Origin: Zingiber officinale
Lineage: Eukaryota > Streptophyta > Magnoliopsida > Zingiberales > Zingiberaceae
Direction of reading: 5' to 3'
DNA length: 64,000 nt
Assembly: GCF_018446385.1 (NCBI RefSeq)
Contig: NC_056005.1
Location: 42,475,461-42,539,460, forward strand
Below are positions 1-11,433 of the stretch, piece by piece (position 1 is the first letter of the stretch; every line of letters begins with the position of its first letter). Below the pieces are notes generated by a model. It saw nothing but the letters and a program-made list of their open reading frames with translations. It was not told the DNA's origin and did no database searches. The position numbers and the translations under genes were made by a program.

Positions 1-517
1 ATCGAGAAGTTCGCACCGTGAACAGTAAGCTCCTGGATCGATCAGCCGATCGATCCGGATGCCTTCTGTCGCGAACAGAAAGCCCTGGGATCGATCACTG
101 GATCGATTGGCCAGTCTGGATCGATCAGCCGATCGATCCAGAATATTGCCCGGAGCACAGTAGCGTGCTGAATCGATCACTGGATCGATCCAACCTAAGT
201 TCCGTATACAGTAGCCACCTGGATCAATCAATGATCGATCTGGCCATTCCAATCGATCCATGGATCGATTGGGAGGCCTGATATCAGCAAGAAACTCTTA
301 GTTAAGTTCCTTGACCATTGGGGGATGTAATATATGTCATGAATAGTTTAGATTACACCCCTTAGCACATGTAGAACCAAGAAATGATAATAGTTTTGCA
401 ATATTTTAATTAGTACAGCTTCCGCACTTAGATTTAATGATGGTCATGGAATAGTTAGCACAACATAATGTGATGGCCCGGCCTTATAGCCTAGCCAGTA
501 GAAGGCGGGTCGTTACA
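1..517 (+). mobile_element. 3' part of a Ty3 LTR (element C family)
   Basis: The sequence runs in the same direction as the LTRs of element C and matches their architecture: an array of paired ATCGATC palindromes, the conserved tail 'aatagttagca...', and the end GGTCGTTACA at 517. The minus-strand integrase of element A stops exactly at this point, just after its RLHG motif. The LTR (or the end of a longer element lying to the left) therefore inserted into element A. The 5' part lies outside the window, so solo LTR and full element cannot be told apart. Divergence from the 43297 and 50484 LTRs is clear by eye. Confidence 0.8.
28..272. repeat. paired ATCGATC palindrome array
   Basis: At least seven ATCGATC(A/C)..GATCGAT palindromes occur, mostly in pairs about 10-20 nt apart. 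Between the pairs are spacers containing 'acagtag/acagaaag' words. The same twin arrangement recurs at 45003-45375 and 52228-52605. The open reading frame across it is a by-product of the repeat. Confidence 0.8.
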
Positions 518-1110
518 ACCATGCAATCTGATGATCTCCCTGCAGTATAACTTTACTAATCGATCCAACGATTCTGTCTTACGAATCGGTACAAAGTGTG
601 TAGATTTGGTTAACCGATCAACAATTACCCAGATCGCATCATGTCCCTTCCTGGTCCCAGGTAGCCCTACCACAAAATCCATAGTGATATGCTCCCATTT
701 CCATTCTGGTATTTGAATCTTCAAAAGTAAACTAGCTGATCTCTGATGCTCCGCTTTTACTTGCTGACATACTAAACATCGTGCCACAAAATCTGCAATG
801 TCTTTCTTCATGTCATTCCACCAATAGGATCATTTCAAGTCCCTATACATGTGAGTACCCGCTGGATGAATTGCAAATCTAGATCGGTGTGCTTCCTATA
901 GCAAGTCCTCCTGAACCGGATGCGACTCAGGCAGACATAACCTTCCACGGAAATAAAGAACTCCATTCTCGTCACAAGAAAACTTTGTTTGCTGTCCTGA
1001 GCTAACCCTGCTACATAAGAACTGTAGATGCTGATCAATAGCCTGAGCCTCTTTAATACGCTCGACAATAGGTGTCTGTGCCACCATGGAGACTAGAATA
1101 CCTCGCTCTG
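518..1110 (-). pseudogene. element A integrase (5'-truncated by insertion, stops)
   Basis: This is the integrase part of the polyprotein, which would join cDNA to host DNA in the nucleus. The zinc-binding half shows the CLVC pair and the 'KAEHQR' signature. The catalytic core begins with MDFVVGLP and continues WVIVDRLTKSTHF to EIIRLHG, then is cut by the inserted LTR. The second Asp and the Glu of the DDE triad are not present in the window. A TGA replaces Arg just upstream of 'SYWWNDMKKDI'. The rest of the frame is readable, so the family assignment is safe although the gene is dead. Confidence 0.85.
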
Positions 1111-2371
1111 TCTATCCTTGCTCTACCAATCCCAACTTAGAAAATCTCTGTAACAACTTTGTAACCATCACTAGATGATAAGCCAAAACTCCTCGAGATT
1201 TCCTACTCAAGGCATTAGCTACCACATTGGCTTTCCCCAGGTGATAGTTAATAGTGCTGTCGTAATCTTTCAGGAATTCCATCCATCTCCTTTGTCTAAG
1301 ATTCAATTCCTTCTAGGTAAACAAATACTTAAGGCTCTTATAATCTGTGTAGATCTCAAAGGTGATCCCATATAAATGATGTCGCCAAATTTTTAGCGCG
1401 AAAATAATAGCTGCTAACTCTATGTCATGGATTAGATAATTCCTCTCATGATCTTTCAACTGACATGAAGCATATGATACCACACGCTCATACTGCATAA
1501 GTACTACACCTAATCCCTGATATGAAGCATCCGTGAAAAGTACAAATCTATCCACGCCAGAGGGAAGTACTAATACCAGTGCAATAATGAGCCTCCGCTT
1601 GAGCTCCTGAAAACTTTTCTCATAAGACATTGTCTAGCTAAATTTATCTCCCTTTCAGATCAATCATGTCAATGGTAGAGCTATGCTGGAGAAACCTTTG
1701 ATGAACCTCCGATAATACCCTGCTAATCCCAAGAAACTACAAATCTCCTGTACCATCTTCGGCTGCTCCCAGCTAGTGATGGCCTCTATCTTCTATAGAT
1801 CGACTGATATACCTCTGTTGGAAACAATGTGTCCAAGAAATCCCACCGAAGGTAGCCAGAATGCGCATTTACTAAACTTCGCATAGAGGTGTTCTCGCTA
1901 TAGCGTCTCCAACACTATGCAATGGTGTTGCTTGTGTTCTTCATCAGATCAGGAATATATCAAAATATCGTCAATGAACATGATGACAAACTGATCTAGG
2001 TACTCAAGGAGCACTCTGTTCATAAGATCCATAAATATTGTTGGAGCATTGGTAAGTCCAAATGGCATTACCAAGAACTCATAGTGGTCATAACGGGTGC
2101 GAAAAGTTGTCTTCTAAATATCTGTATCCCTAACTTTGAGCTGATGATAGCCTGAGCGTAGATCAATCTTAGAGTATACACAGGTATTCTTTAGTTGGTC
2201 GAACAAATCCTCTATACGTGGTAATGGGTATTTGTTCTTAATGGTCACTGTATTCAGCTGTCGATAATCAATGTATAACCTCAGTGAGTCATCCTTCTTC
2301 TTAATGAATAGTACTGGGGCTCCCCACGGAGAAACACTTGGGAAAATGAATCCTCTATCCAATAACTCCTA
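1111..2371 (-). pseudogene. element A reverse transcriptase and RNase H
   Basis: The reverse transcriptase begins after the stop at 2369-2371 with '[24 protein letters not shown]', '[13 protein letters not shown]' and '[12 protein letters not shown]'. This is the standard Ty3 palm. The RNase H region shows '[11 protein letters not shown]', '[21 protein letters not shown]' and '[11 protein letters not shown]'. Stops at 2114-2116, 1898-1900, 1793-1795, 1634-1636 and 1313-1315 are TAG; 1949-1951 is TGA. All are in one frame, and the expected residue at most of them is Gln or Trp. No frameshift is needed over this 1.25-kb stretch. The enzyme would copy element RNA to cDNA but cannot be made as it stands. 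Confidence 0.88.
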
Positions 2372-3080
2372 CAACTGAACCTTCAACTCCTTTAATTCTG
2401 TTGGCGCCATGCGATATGGAGTCTTTGATACCGGGACTGTCCCTGGAATCATCTCAATGGCAAACTCGACTTGCATTTTTGGTGGCAAACCAGGAAGTTC
2501 TTCTGGAAACACATCAGAAAATTCTCGAACAATAGGAACATCCAAGAGCTGTGATATTCCATCTGGACCTGCTTTAATCATTGATAATAGATATTCCTGA
2601 CAACCCTGAGCCAATAATTTCTGCGCTTCCAGTGCTGAAATAAATGAAATCCCATCACCCCCAGTTCCAACGAATACCCATGATGGTTGACCGAGAGGTT
2701 GAAATGTGACCACTCTCGCTCCGCAGTCGACTATGGCATGGTTCATGGCCAGCCAATCCATGCCTAGGATGACATCAAACTCCACTATATCCAACACCTG
2801 CAGATCCACCATAAGTGTCTGCCCATCAAAGTCTAAAGACATCCTTTGACTTCCTGACAAGTACTTAGTATCTCCCTAGATGGTAGTGATAATGTTAACC
2901 CGTGTGCCCGATATGTAGGCAGTCTACCGATTTTACCCAAAAATACTCAAGATATGAATGAATGAGAACTACCAGTATCTATCAATAAATCTACAATAAA
3001 TGGATAAATTGAAATAATAGCCATGAAAATTGATCCCTTGCTTGTTGTGCTTCCTCCCGTGTGACAGCATAGACACGTCC
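2372..3080 (-). pseudogene. element A aspartic protease region
   Basis: The pepsin-like active site IDTGSSHSFIS lies at about 2950-2985. The downstream part shows 'DVILGMDWLAMNHAIVDC' and the linker '[10 protein letters not shown]', which leads into reverse transcriptase. The frame changes near 3040 and changes back near 2890, so the catalytic loop is out of frame with both neighbours. There is also a TAG at 2876-2878. The domain would cut the Gag-Pol precursor. As it stands it is a pseudogene piece. Confidence 0.82.
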
Positions 3081-3399
3081 CACCTTTGAGCTCGGCGGTG
3101 GCATCCCTGAAATAGTCTGAGGTGGATTCAGAGGTGTGCCAATTAGTTGTTGATGCTGAAAGTGAGCCTGCGACTGTGACTAAAATACCGGATGAGACTG
3201 AGATGGAGGGGGAAAGTCCTACTGTACAGGATATGTCTGATAGGAGGATGTCGTGGCAGAGTACTGCGTAGCCGCTGGCATCACTAGGTGCTCCTGACTC
3301 TGAATATGATATACCTGTCCCTGAGAGGGCGGCAATCACTGCTGACGTGGAACACTCTGAGTCCTCTGAGATCCTCTCTGCTGTCATGACTGAGAGGGG

Positions 3400-4565
3400 C
3401 ATCCTCCCTGAGATGTAACTTTAGTAGCCTCCAACTAAGCCTTCAGAGTACAGTTCTGACTCTCATGCCCTAGAAGCTTACAATAAAAATATATAGGGTG
3501 ATCTAACGAACAATTATTTTTGGTGTGACTTTTAGAGCCACACTAGAAGCACATGGTCCCACCAAAGTCATTCTTCCGGTCTCGCTGAGAAGGTCGGGAA
3601 GATCCATCCAATGTCCATCCGGACTTTTGAGGTTGGGAGGACCCTCCAGAAGTAGCTTGTGAGTTCTGACCCCTATTCCCTCTCTTCTATGTTAATTGTT
3701 TATCATTACCTTTCTCCTGAGTAACTTGCTGCTGAGTCGTCTCAATGAATAATGCCCGATCTAATACCTCCTGATAGGAGCTACCTGGAAATCCTGACAT
3801 CCTGAGCCAAATATATACCGCAAGACCCTGACTAAATTGATGCATCTAATTATAATCCTAAGCCACCAGATGAGGACAAAATTTAGCCAATCTACTGAAT
3901 TCTACATTGTACTCCATCACTGAGTGGTCGCCCCCTGCTTGAGGTTCAGAAACTCCTGGCGTCGAGCTAGACAAAACATAGCAGGAAAATACTGCCTCTC
4001 AAAATCATCTCGAAACATTGACCAAGTGATGCGCTAATCCCCAAAGATCATCTTCTGTATGTCCCACCAAGTGATAGCATGATCCCAGAGGTGATACGCA
4101 GCCAGTTCCACTTTCTCCTCATCCGTACAATTTATGTATCCAAATGTGCTCTCCAAATTCTTCAACCAACTACGAGTAGCCCAAGGATCCACACCGCCCT
4201 GATATAGAGTAAATCTGTCCTTTACAGACCTCGCCAATAACGGTATACGAGCTCTATCCATCACCCAACCTGCAGCAGTAGGTACAGGAACTACTGATGG
4301 TATCGCGGAAGGAATCCCTTGTGGTTGAAATCCCTGATCCCCCACAGGTGGTACAATAGGAGAAATTCTTAGAGGCTGACATCCCTGATCTCTGATGGGC
4401 CTGACCCCGGCAAACAGTCTCCGCATCATTAGGATCCTTGGAAGAATCTGCCTCTTGAGCTACCGGCTCAGATTCCTCAAACTCAATAGGTTGTTTCCGT
4501 GGTCGCCCCAGACCATGGCGATGACCAGCTGCTGACCGACCACATTTCATACCTGGTATAAACAA
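3400..4565 (-). pseudogene. element A gag
   Basis: The capsid part contains 'GGVDPWATRSWLKNLESTFGYI', 'EKVELAAYHLWDHAITWWD', the usual chromovirus Gag motifs. Towards its C terminus a zinc-knuckle-like CX2C pair is seen at about 3532-3556, with a TAG between the cysteines where an aromatic residue is normal. Reading beyond 4034 requires accepting stops and at least one frame change. The start is probably the ATG near 4550, followed by a short basic stretch. Gag would form the cytoplasmic particle that packages the RNA. Confidence 0.75.
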
Positions 4566-4727
4566 CTAAATAAGTACTAACAATAAAATATAATTATACT
4601 TATAACACTTACATCTTATAGCTTGGAGGTGTTCTGTCACTGCCTGGTCCCAAAACTCGAAAAGTCACATCGAGGAGATAAACCCCAAAAATCCAAAAAC
4701 ATGAGAAAATAGACCTCGTAAACCTGT

Positions 4728-4740
4728 GGCTCTGATACCA
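4728..4740 (-). other. primer binding site of element A
   Basis: On the minus strand this reads TGGTATCAGAGCC, the complement of the 3' end of plant initiator tRNA-Met. It lies six bases inside the 5' LTR, whose last bases are TGTGACA. This fixes element orientation and the inner LTR edge. Confidence 0.9.
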
Positions 4741-4746
4741 ATAAAT

Positions 4747-7382
4747 TGTCACACCCCAAGAGTAAGGTTGCCCGACGAAAATCGGACAGCACCTCCCCTG
4801 TAGCAGTGACAATATGAAGCATATATACAGCGCCACATGGCTACTCACAAGCAATAATAGCCCACACGACTGGATATGAACACAACCATAAAGTTTATAG
4901 CAGCCCACTCGGTTGAAAACAAAGAACAGCGGAAAACACATAACAACCACCATAAAACAACCATATGCGGGCTGGCCCGACTTGACACAATACCAACAAA
5001 TCAAAATGCGCGCAACCACAAGACTAAGCTCCAAGTCCACATCAAAATTATTACAGAACCAAGTTTATGAAAGCAAAGAAAAGCAAAGCCTCAACAAAAC
5101 CCAAAAGTATATCCTTGAATGTGACGTGGGACTGGCAGTCAGGATCCTCCAAGTATCCTTGTATCATCTACCTGCTACCTGGTGAAAGAAAAAAATCAGT
5201 TTATGGGGTAGTGGGGTAGTGAGTACTGGAACTCAGTGGGTAATAGATAGATAGTGTATTAGCATTATAAATATCTAAGGATACAAAAGGGTATACAGTC
5301 TCAAATGGAAATATAGCAGATACTACAATGATATCATAGTAAATGTCCATACCTGAAACCATATCATAGGCAAATAATCATAGTTAGGGATAGTGAGGAT
5401 CTGTAATAGTGCTGCTCTTACTATAAGGGTGTCATGTGAGGTATACTATCAATAAGTAAGCCAGTGTCTAAGCATATGCAATAAGTATATATCTCAATAT
5501 AAGTAAGCATATCAACATAAGTAAGCAATAACAGTATAAGCAAGTGTAAAAATAAAAGTATATACACGGATGGTCACTCCCGCTCACCCCTCTACACCAT
5601 GACCCTTGTATGGTCGAGAAATCGGGTCAGTGACAGACTATACACCACTCCAGCTACCACTACTCTTGAGTGGCCAAGGGGACAGTTACATAGTAGCTAA
5701 CTAGCTACATAGCGATGGGGGTCCCTGCTGTCTACAACTCTAGCTAACACTACCCATGAGTGAGCGAGTGGGACACGACAGGACAAGCTGCACACTCCAG
5801 CTACCACTACCCTTGAGTAACCGAGTGTGCAACCCTAACTGACAACTCTCTCACACCACAAGGGAGACAATAGTCGTCAGTATGCATGCAATGACATGAT
5901 GCACAAGATGCAATAGTCATCATATATATATGTCAGATATGCTACATGAAGCCAGGTATGCTACATGAAGTCACATGCTCAATTAAATACATGAATAAAT
6001 AGCAGTTAAAGCAAGTAAATTTAGTATCTAGTATCTGCTAAGTTTCAAAGATAGTAATGTGAGACTGTATAGATGTCAAATTAAACATCTCAAAGGTCAA
6101 GTGGATAAAGTATCAAACATAGGAAAATAATACGAGTAGAGTTAAGGTAAGCTCAACATTTATCCGAAATTAACTCATGGACTATGGTCAAATAATTAAA
6201 GAGACAAAACAAGAAGTAGTCGCCTCAAATATAACGTGTCCTAAATATTATCTCCACGTCAAGCGGCTCATCGTAAATCAAGGCCCTATAACAACATGCA
6301 TATAATCTATTCACTTTCATATTGTATTCAATGGTTAAATCAAAATTCCTATTCAACCAAGAAACCTAAACACTTTCATTAACCTTGGTTAACTACAAAA
6401 ATCAGATCTAACCCCCTTTAAATGAGATCCAACGTTTAACCTTAATCGTCTCAAACAACCACTTGGATTAATCATCCCTAATCTTTCTTATTTCAATTTC
6501 AAGTTTAAGCTAGAGAAAGAATCAAATTCTAATAGCTTACCCTACTGCCACATTTCCTTGCTATCTTATGGCCAAAGAAATAGTTGCCGGAAATTGCTAG
6601 CGAAAATCCTTGCTATCGCAATTTCTTGACCGAAGCTACAATGAAACCACAGCCAGAGACATCCACACCAGTTAGCACCAAATCCCATACTAACTTTGAA
6701 ACTCAGATTTTCTACAAACCTAAATTCCAGATCTACACATCTTACCCTGTGTTAGTGTCAGCGATCTCTTCCTAATGGAAACCACAGCAAGTGTTCGTTG
6801 GGGTAGGTGAAAGAGACCAGCGACGGAAGCTTGGTGTTAATCCACGGAAGGAAGAGACACCCCTCTGGAAAATGTCGATTACAACCAGGTAGTCACCGCT
6901 GGAACTCGAGCTTCACTTCGGCAGATCTAGGGCTCAGATCTGCTCCTCCTAGCCAAAGTTGTCTTGCGCGGAGACGAAGATTCAAAGAGAGGACCAGCTG
7001 ATGGAGCTCCAAGTAAAGGGTAGAGAGGTTAGAAGACTCGTCCGGCGACAGGTTGGGCGGCGCTGGCACGATCAGGTGGAGAACGCATAGAGTCAGCGAG
7101 CTTGGTCAGCAGAAATCGGGAGGAAAGGTGAGGAAATGGCATTTTTTGTGTGGAATTTACTATAGCAAGCCTTTATAAAGCTAGGGTTTAATTAACTTAA
7201 TCTCCCAATCAACTCCCTCTTAATAGTTATTTCCAAATAGATTTTACCCTAACCAATCTATCCCCCTTCAAATATATCATACGGTCTCCGATTAATTCCC
7301 TAAAAATATCTAAATATTTCTAAATGTTCCAATAGAATTATCCCCTCCAATACACTTTTTATTTAATTTGTCGTATCTCACA
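4747..7382 (-). repeat. 5' LTR of element A
   Basis: The LTR is 2.6 kb, ending TGTGACA at 4747 next to the primer site and starting TGTGAG at 7382 where copia sequence resumes. It contains a diverged short repeat around 5650-5840 ('ctccagctaccactac' words, three copies) and a minus-strand TATA box at 7172-7179. The plus-strand reading frames inside it (for example 4876-5185 and 6584-7001) show no recognisable domain and I do not treat them as genes. The partner LTR is outside the window, so the outer edge rests on the copia junction alone. Confidence 0.7.
7172..7179 (-). promoter_or_regulatory. TATA box of element A LTR
   Basis: TTTATAAA on the minus strand about 205 bases inside the LTR start, a normal U3 position. 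The assignment rests on motif and position only. Confidence 0.5.
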
Positions 7383-8403
7383 TTAAACATGTAGTTGGGA
7401 TGGTCTAAACTCTCAACCCTTGGTAGTTGACCTATGTAGACTTCTTCTTTGATTAGTCCATTTAGAAAGGAAGATTTTATGTCCATTTGATAAAGTTTAA
7501 ATTCTTTGTGGGCGGCATAACTTAGTAACATTCTTATAGATTCAAGTATAGCTACTGAGGCAAAGGCTTCATCATAGTCAAGTCTCTCTACTTGACTAAA
7601 CCCTTTAGCTGCTAACCTAGTTTTATTTCTAACAATTTCTCCTTTTTTATTTTGTTTGTTCCAAACCCACTTTGTGTCTATAAACTTTTTACCTTTGGGT
7701 AGTGGGACTAAGTCCCAAAATCAATTTCTTTCAAATTAAGCCAATTCCTCTTATATAGCTAAGATCCAGTCTGGGTCAAGTAAAAATTCTTCAACAATTT
7801 TGGGTTCAATCTTAGAAATTAAAGCAATTTGACTTAGGTTTCTAAAGGTTGTTCTAGTTTAAACCCTTAGATCTAGGTCTCCTATTATTTCATCCACTAG
7901 GTGATCTGGTCTAATTCTAATTATTCTAGACTCAGTTTGTGTTGTTTGGTTTTCTTCTAGGTGAGTTGGTTCATTTTCTTGTTCTTCTATTTGATTTAGG
8001 GTTTCACTATCTCCCCTTTGATCAAAGATAGATCTGACAAAGTCTATTGGTTCAAATTGGGTTTGACTTTGGTTAGGTTCTTTAAGATTAAAGGTTTCAT
8101 CAAATTTTACATTTATTGTTCTCAATTCTTAGAATACTTTTGTTGAATACTCCGTAGGCTCTACTATTTATGAGTACCCTACAAAAATTCTATTTTTAAT
8201 TTTTGATGTAAATTTTCCTAAGTGTTCTCTTCTATTTAAAATATAGACATTACATTCAAATACTTTAAAATAATTAATGTTGGGTTGTTTATTATAATAA
8301 ATTTCATAGAAAATTGTATTATGTATTTTGTGAACCATTGTTCTAGTTTGGACATAGCAAGCTATACTCATGACTTCAGCCTAGAGGTATTTGGATAATT
8401 GAT
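7383..8403 (-). pseudogene. Ty1/copia polyprotein relic (integrase end to reverse transcriptase)
   Basis: Reading down the minus strand, the integrase C terminus comes first ('NINYFKVFECNVYILN', 'SKIKNRIFVGYS' at 8168-8371). An acidic linker follows (7859-8125), then the start of reverse transcriptase ('DYDEAFASVA', 'YQMDIKSSFLNG', 'EEVYIGQLP' at 7390-7640). Frames change and stops occur. The left end is cut by element A and the right end by the Cassandra element at 8404. The rest of this copia element, including LTRs, is not in the window. Confidence 0.82.
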
Positions 8404-9162
8404 TGTAATACCCCGGTTCTGAAATTCTGGTTAAGTATGGCTTAAAAGGTTAGATAATACTATTCATATCACCAAGGTGCACCTTCCTTTTCAGAAGCCC
8501 AAACTTAATAACTCTAAAGTTAAGCGTGCTTGGCTTGGAGAAATCTAAGGATGGGTGACCTCCTGGAAGTTTTCCATGGTACGTGCGAGTGAGGACAAAG
8601 CATGTTGAAAGGACCTTCGGTGGTCTGTGGAGCTAGTCGTCAACCCGATGGGCAATTCTAGTGGCGTTCCTGGTTCGATCCGGGTGGGGCCCGCCTGGGC
8701 CGGGGCGTTACTGATGGTATCAGAGCGATCTTGCAACCGTGAGTGCACTTGTGGCAGGAGCACCCAGGGCACCACCTAGCGAGGGAGATTCTGGGATTTG
8801 TTTATGGGGTGATTCGTGGTTACACAACGAGGACATTATGTCTTTAAGTGGGGGTGATTGTAATACCCCGGTTTTGAAATTCTAGTTAAGTATGATTTAA
8901 AAGATTAGATGGTACTATTCATATCACGAAGGTGCACCTTCCTTTTCGGAATTCCAAACTTAAGAACTCCAAAGTTAAGCATTTTTTACTTGGAGAAATT
9001 TGGGGATGGGTGACCTCCTGGGAAGTTTTCCAGGGTGCGTGAGGACAAAGCATGCTGAAAGGACCTCTGGTGGTGTGTGGAGCTAGTCGTCAACCCGATG
9101 AGCAATTCTAGTGGCGTTCCCGGTTCGATCTGGGTGGGGCCCGCCTGGGTCGGGCCGTTACA
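8404..9162 (+). mobile_element. Cassandra TRIM copy 1 (chimeric flanks)
   Basis: Two direct LTRs (8404-8712 and 8859-9162) begin TGTAATACCCC and end GTTAC(A/T). They flank a 146-base interior with primer site TGGTATCAGAGC and a purine tract before the right LTR. Each LTR contains a 5S rRNA-like block, the hallmark of Cassandra terminal-repeat retrotransposons in miniature. There is no coding capacity, so movement depends on other elements. The flanking 5-mers differ (TTGAT left, TCCCG right). The left neighbour is copia integrase and the right neighbour is Ty3 RNase H, so this is probably a recombination product and not a simple insertion. Confidence 0.88.
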
Positions 9163-9830
9163 TCCCGGTCAACTACTGAGTGGCCAATTGAGAGTCCGAA
9201 TGGATAAGGACCATGATGGCTCCAACATGTCGGGCATCCTACAGGCCGGCTATGAGTGGCTCATACTCGGTTTCATTATTCATGGCTTTGTAATCCAGCC
9301 GTATGGACAGTTGCATCCGCTCCTCGTGGGGCGAGATGAGCAATATGCCTACCCCGCTACCCTGCCGAGTGGATGAGCCATCTATATATATCCTCCAAAT
9401 GGCTTCCGGCTCAGGATTCTGCACCTCAGTAACGAAATCTGCCAAGGATTGCACTTTGATGGCCGTCCTGGGCTGATATTGGATGTCGAACTTGCTGAGT
9501 TCCATCGTCCATTAGATAAGCCGACTGGACGCTTCTGGGTTGAGGAGGACTCTACCCAAGGGGCTATTGGTCATTATGACGATGGAGTGAGAGAGAAAGT
9601 ACAGGCGAAGCCTTCGAGCAGCTAGTACCAATGCATAAGCCAACTTCTCGAGATCGGTGTAGCGAAACTCAACATCTTTCAATATATAACTCAGGAAATA
9701 CACTGGTTGTTCCTCGCCGTTCTGCCGAAATAGTGCCGAGCTGACCGCGTGTTCAGTCAAGGACAGATAAATTTGGAGTGGTTCACCGACAATTGGCTTA
9801 GCTAGTGCAGGCAATGAGTTAAAGTATTCC
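9163..9830 (-). pseudogene. element B RNase H regions
   Basis: At 9512-9814 is the Ty3 RNase H remnant ('LTEHAVSSALFRQ', 'YTDLEKLAYALVLAARRLRLYF'). At 9239-9505 is a second, classical RNase H domain ('WRIYIDGSSTRQGSGVGILL', 'NETEYEPLIAGL'), continuing to 'VLIHSDSQLA' up to 9163. A duplicated RNase H of this kind is known from Tat-lineage elements. Stops occur between 'SRLI' and 'WTMELSKFDIQYQ' (TAA) and after 'AGL' (TAG). The reading ends abruptly where the Cassandra LTR begins. Confidence 0.82.
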
Positions 9831-10439
9831 TTAATCTCTTCGAATGTTCGGTCACACTCCTAATCCCATTGAAACTTGGTGGCTCAGCGTAATATCTTAA
9901 AGAATGGTAAACTTCGATCGGATGATTTGGAGATGAACCAAGATAGTGCTGTTATCCGACTAGTGAGACGCTGGGCTTCCTTCAAATTTTTTGGTGGCGG
10001 CATGTCTTGTAGTGCTTTCACTTTGCTAAGATTTGCCTCAATGCCCCGCTCAGTGACGATGTAGCCCAGGAATCGCCCGCTCTTTGCACCGAACAGATAC
10101 TTGCTAGGATTCAGTTTGATCCCATACGTCCTGAGTGTCTGGCAAGTCTCCTTGATATCTACACATAGATCAGCTGCTCAGAGGGATTTAATTAATATGT
10201 CGTCGATGTATACCTCCATGTTGTGGTTGATCTACCGTCGGAATACTTTGTTCATCAACCTTTGATAGATGGTTCCGACGTTCTTCAATCTGAACGACAT
10301 GACATTATAATAATACGTGTCATCGGTCGTAATAAAGCTGACCTTTTCTTGATCTTCCCTGGTGAGCAGCACTTGGTGGTACCCTTGATACGCTTCCAAC
10401 ATACGTATCAGCTCATACCCAGCAGTGGAGTCTACCATC
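9831..10439 (-). pseudogene. element B reverse transcriptase, C-terminal portion
   Basis: It starts at 10439 with 'MVDSTAGYELIRMLEAYQGYHQ' and continues 'TREDQEKVSFIT' and 'YYYNVMSFRLKNVGTIYQRLMNKVF'. After a stop the palm resumes ('EVYIDDILI' region, about 10190-10220). The N-terminal portion lies 9.2 kb away at 19684-20095, on the other side of element D. Joining the two gives the normal order without missing residues, apart from the duplicated target bases. Confidence 0.83.
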
Positions 10440-10969
10440 TGTTGGTGCAAGTTACACGAGAATCAAACCTGAGTTTTGATGTTATCAAAGGTTCAAGTTA
10501 AGTCTTGTTGTGATCTAACAAGTTGACTGAGTGTGCAAGATGTTTACTCAACTGGGAAAGACCTAGTTGGAGGCTAGGCAGGAGAAATCTTAGCAGATCG
10601 TGGAACCCAGGTGCAAGTCCAAGTGAGTCGAGGGGGCCAGATACTTGGCGGTGTGATCGAGAGGTCTGGAGGACCAAAGATAAAAGGAAAAGTCCTGGGG
10701 AGCCGATCAAGGCTGAGTGAAAAGTCCAAACTAGATCTAGAGGATCTAAGTTTGGCAGGTAGGTTGAGATAAACAAACTGGAGGAGCGATAGTGAGGTCG
10801 AGTTCCCGAAGGGAACAACCTTAGGTCGCTGATCCAACTGAAGAAATCGGGAAGGTTTCAAAAGTTGAGATCAAGGCAGTCCTACTGTCTTACATATTCC
10901 TACTTTATACTATTGCTCTAATATCTATTTTGCAGGAGACTTTTTGGCTAATACTGTTTTGCAAATCTG

Positions 10970-11415
10970 AGCTGATCGGTCGACCAAATAGTAGGATCGG
11001 TCGACCGAACCAAGCAGAATCAGAATAGAAATTAGATCAGATCAGAACTGAGTCAAAGTTAGATCAAAGCCTTATCGGTCAACCGAATCGTAAGATCGGT
11101 CGACTAAACCAAAGTGACTCAGCACAGGACAGATCATCAGCATTGATCAGCAATAAAGGAAATAAGTTGATCGGTCGACCGAACATGGGGATCGGTCGAC
11201 CGATCCAATCAGCATTTATTCAGCATTAATTGATGATCTCAGCAGAATCACGACAAACAGGGAAGGAGGCTGTTCAGTCGACCGAAAGGCATGATCGATC
11301 GACCGAACCATTAAAGACTAGTAAATGCCAAAGATCGAGCCAGCTTCGAACTTCAGCCAGGAAGGAAAGGAGCGGGTTCAGTCGACCGAAAAGTAAGATC
11401 GGTCGACCGAACCTC
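10970..11415. repeat. paired GGTCGACC palindromes in element D U3
   Basis: The motif GATCGGTCGACCGAAC and variants occurs about ten times, mostly as pairs 10-20 bases apart, with pairs separated by 60-100 bases of unrelated sequence. The same array is present at 18770-19210 (3' LTR), 37980-38400 (relic LTR) and 15195-15470 (internal promoter). Mutated copies often keep the GTCGAC core. Confidence 0.9.
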
Positions 11416-11423
11416 CAGTACAT

Positions 11424-11433
11424 CTATAAAAAT
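11424..11433 (+). promoter_or_regulatory. TATA box of element D 5' LTR
   Basis: TATAAAAATA directly follows the last palindrome pair. The 3' LTR has TATAAAAAC at about 19220 and the relic LTR has TATAAAAG at 38406-38413 in the same place, so the position is conserved across three copies. Confidence 0.75.

Larger units (their letters stand above)
518..7382 (-). mobile_element. Element A: Ty3/gypsy chromovirus, minus strand
   Basis: Read on the minus strand, the element has 5' LTR (7382-4747), primer binding site (4740-4728), gag, protease, reverse transcriptase, RNase H and integrase. It is cut at 518 by the plus-strand LTR, and its 3' end lies beyond the left edge. Nearly all of gag-pol lies in one frame. 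The exceptions are a short frame change at about 3040-2890 and a set of in-frame stops, mostly TAG where Q or W is expected. Its right end interrupts a copia reverse transcriptase directly after the PNYMF motif, which fixes the LTR start (TGTGAG on the minus strand) at 7382. Confidence 0.85.

Noticed and set aside
18..281. An 87-residue protein-coding gene
   Set aside because: The frame is a translation of the ATCGATC palindrome array and has no start context or domain.
6584..7001. Short plus-strand ORFs near the right end of the element A LTR
   Set aside because: No known domain. They lie antisense inside an LTR and are not supported by codon pattern.
10970..11415. CRISPR-like array of regular repeats
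   Set aside because: Repeats are palindromic, variable and paired, spacers are shared between LTR copies, and the setting is a plant retrotransposon LTR.
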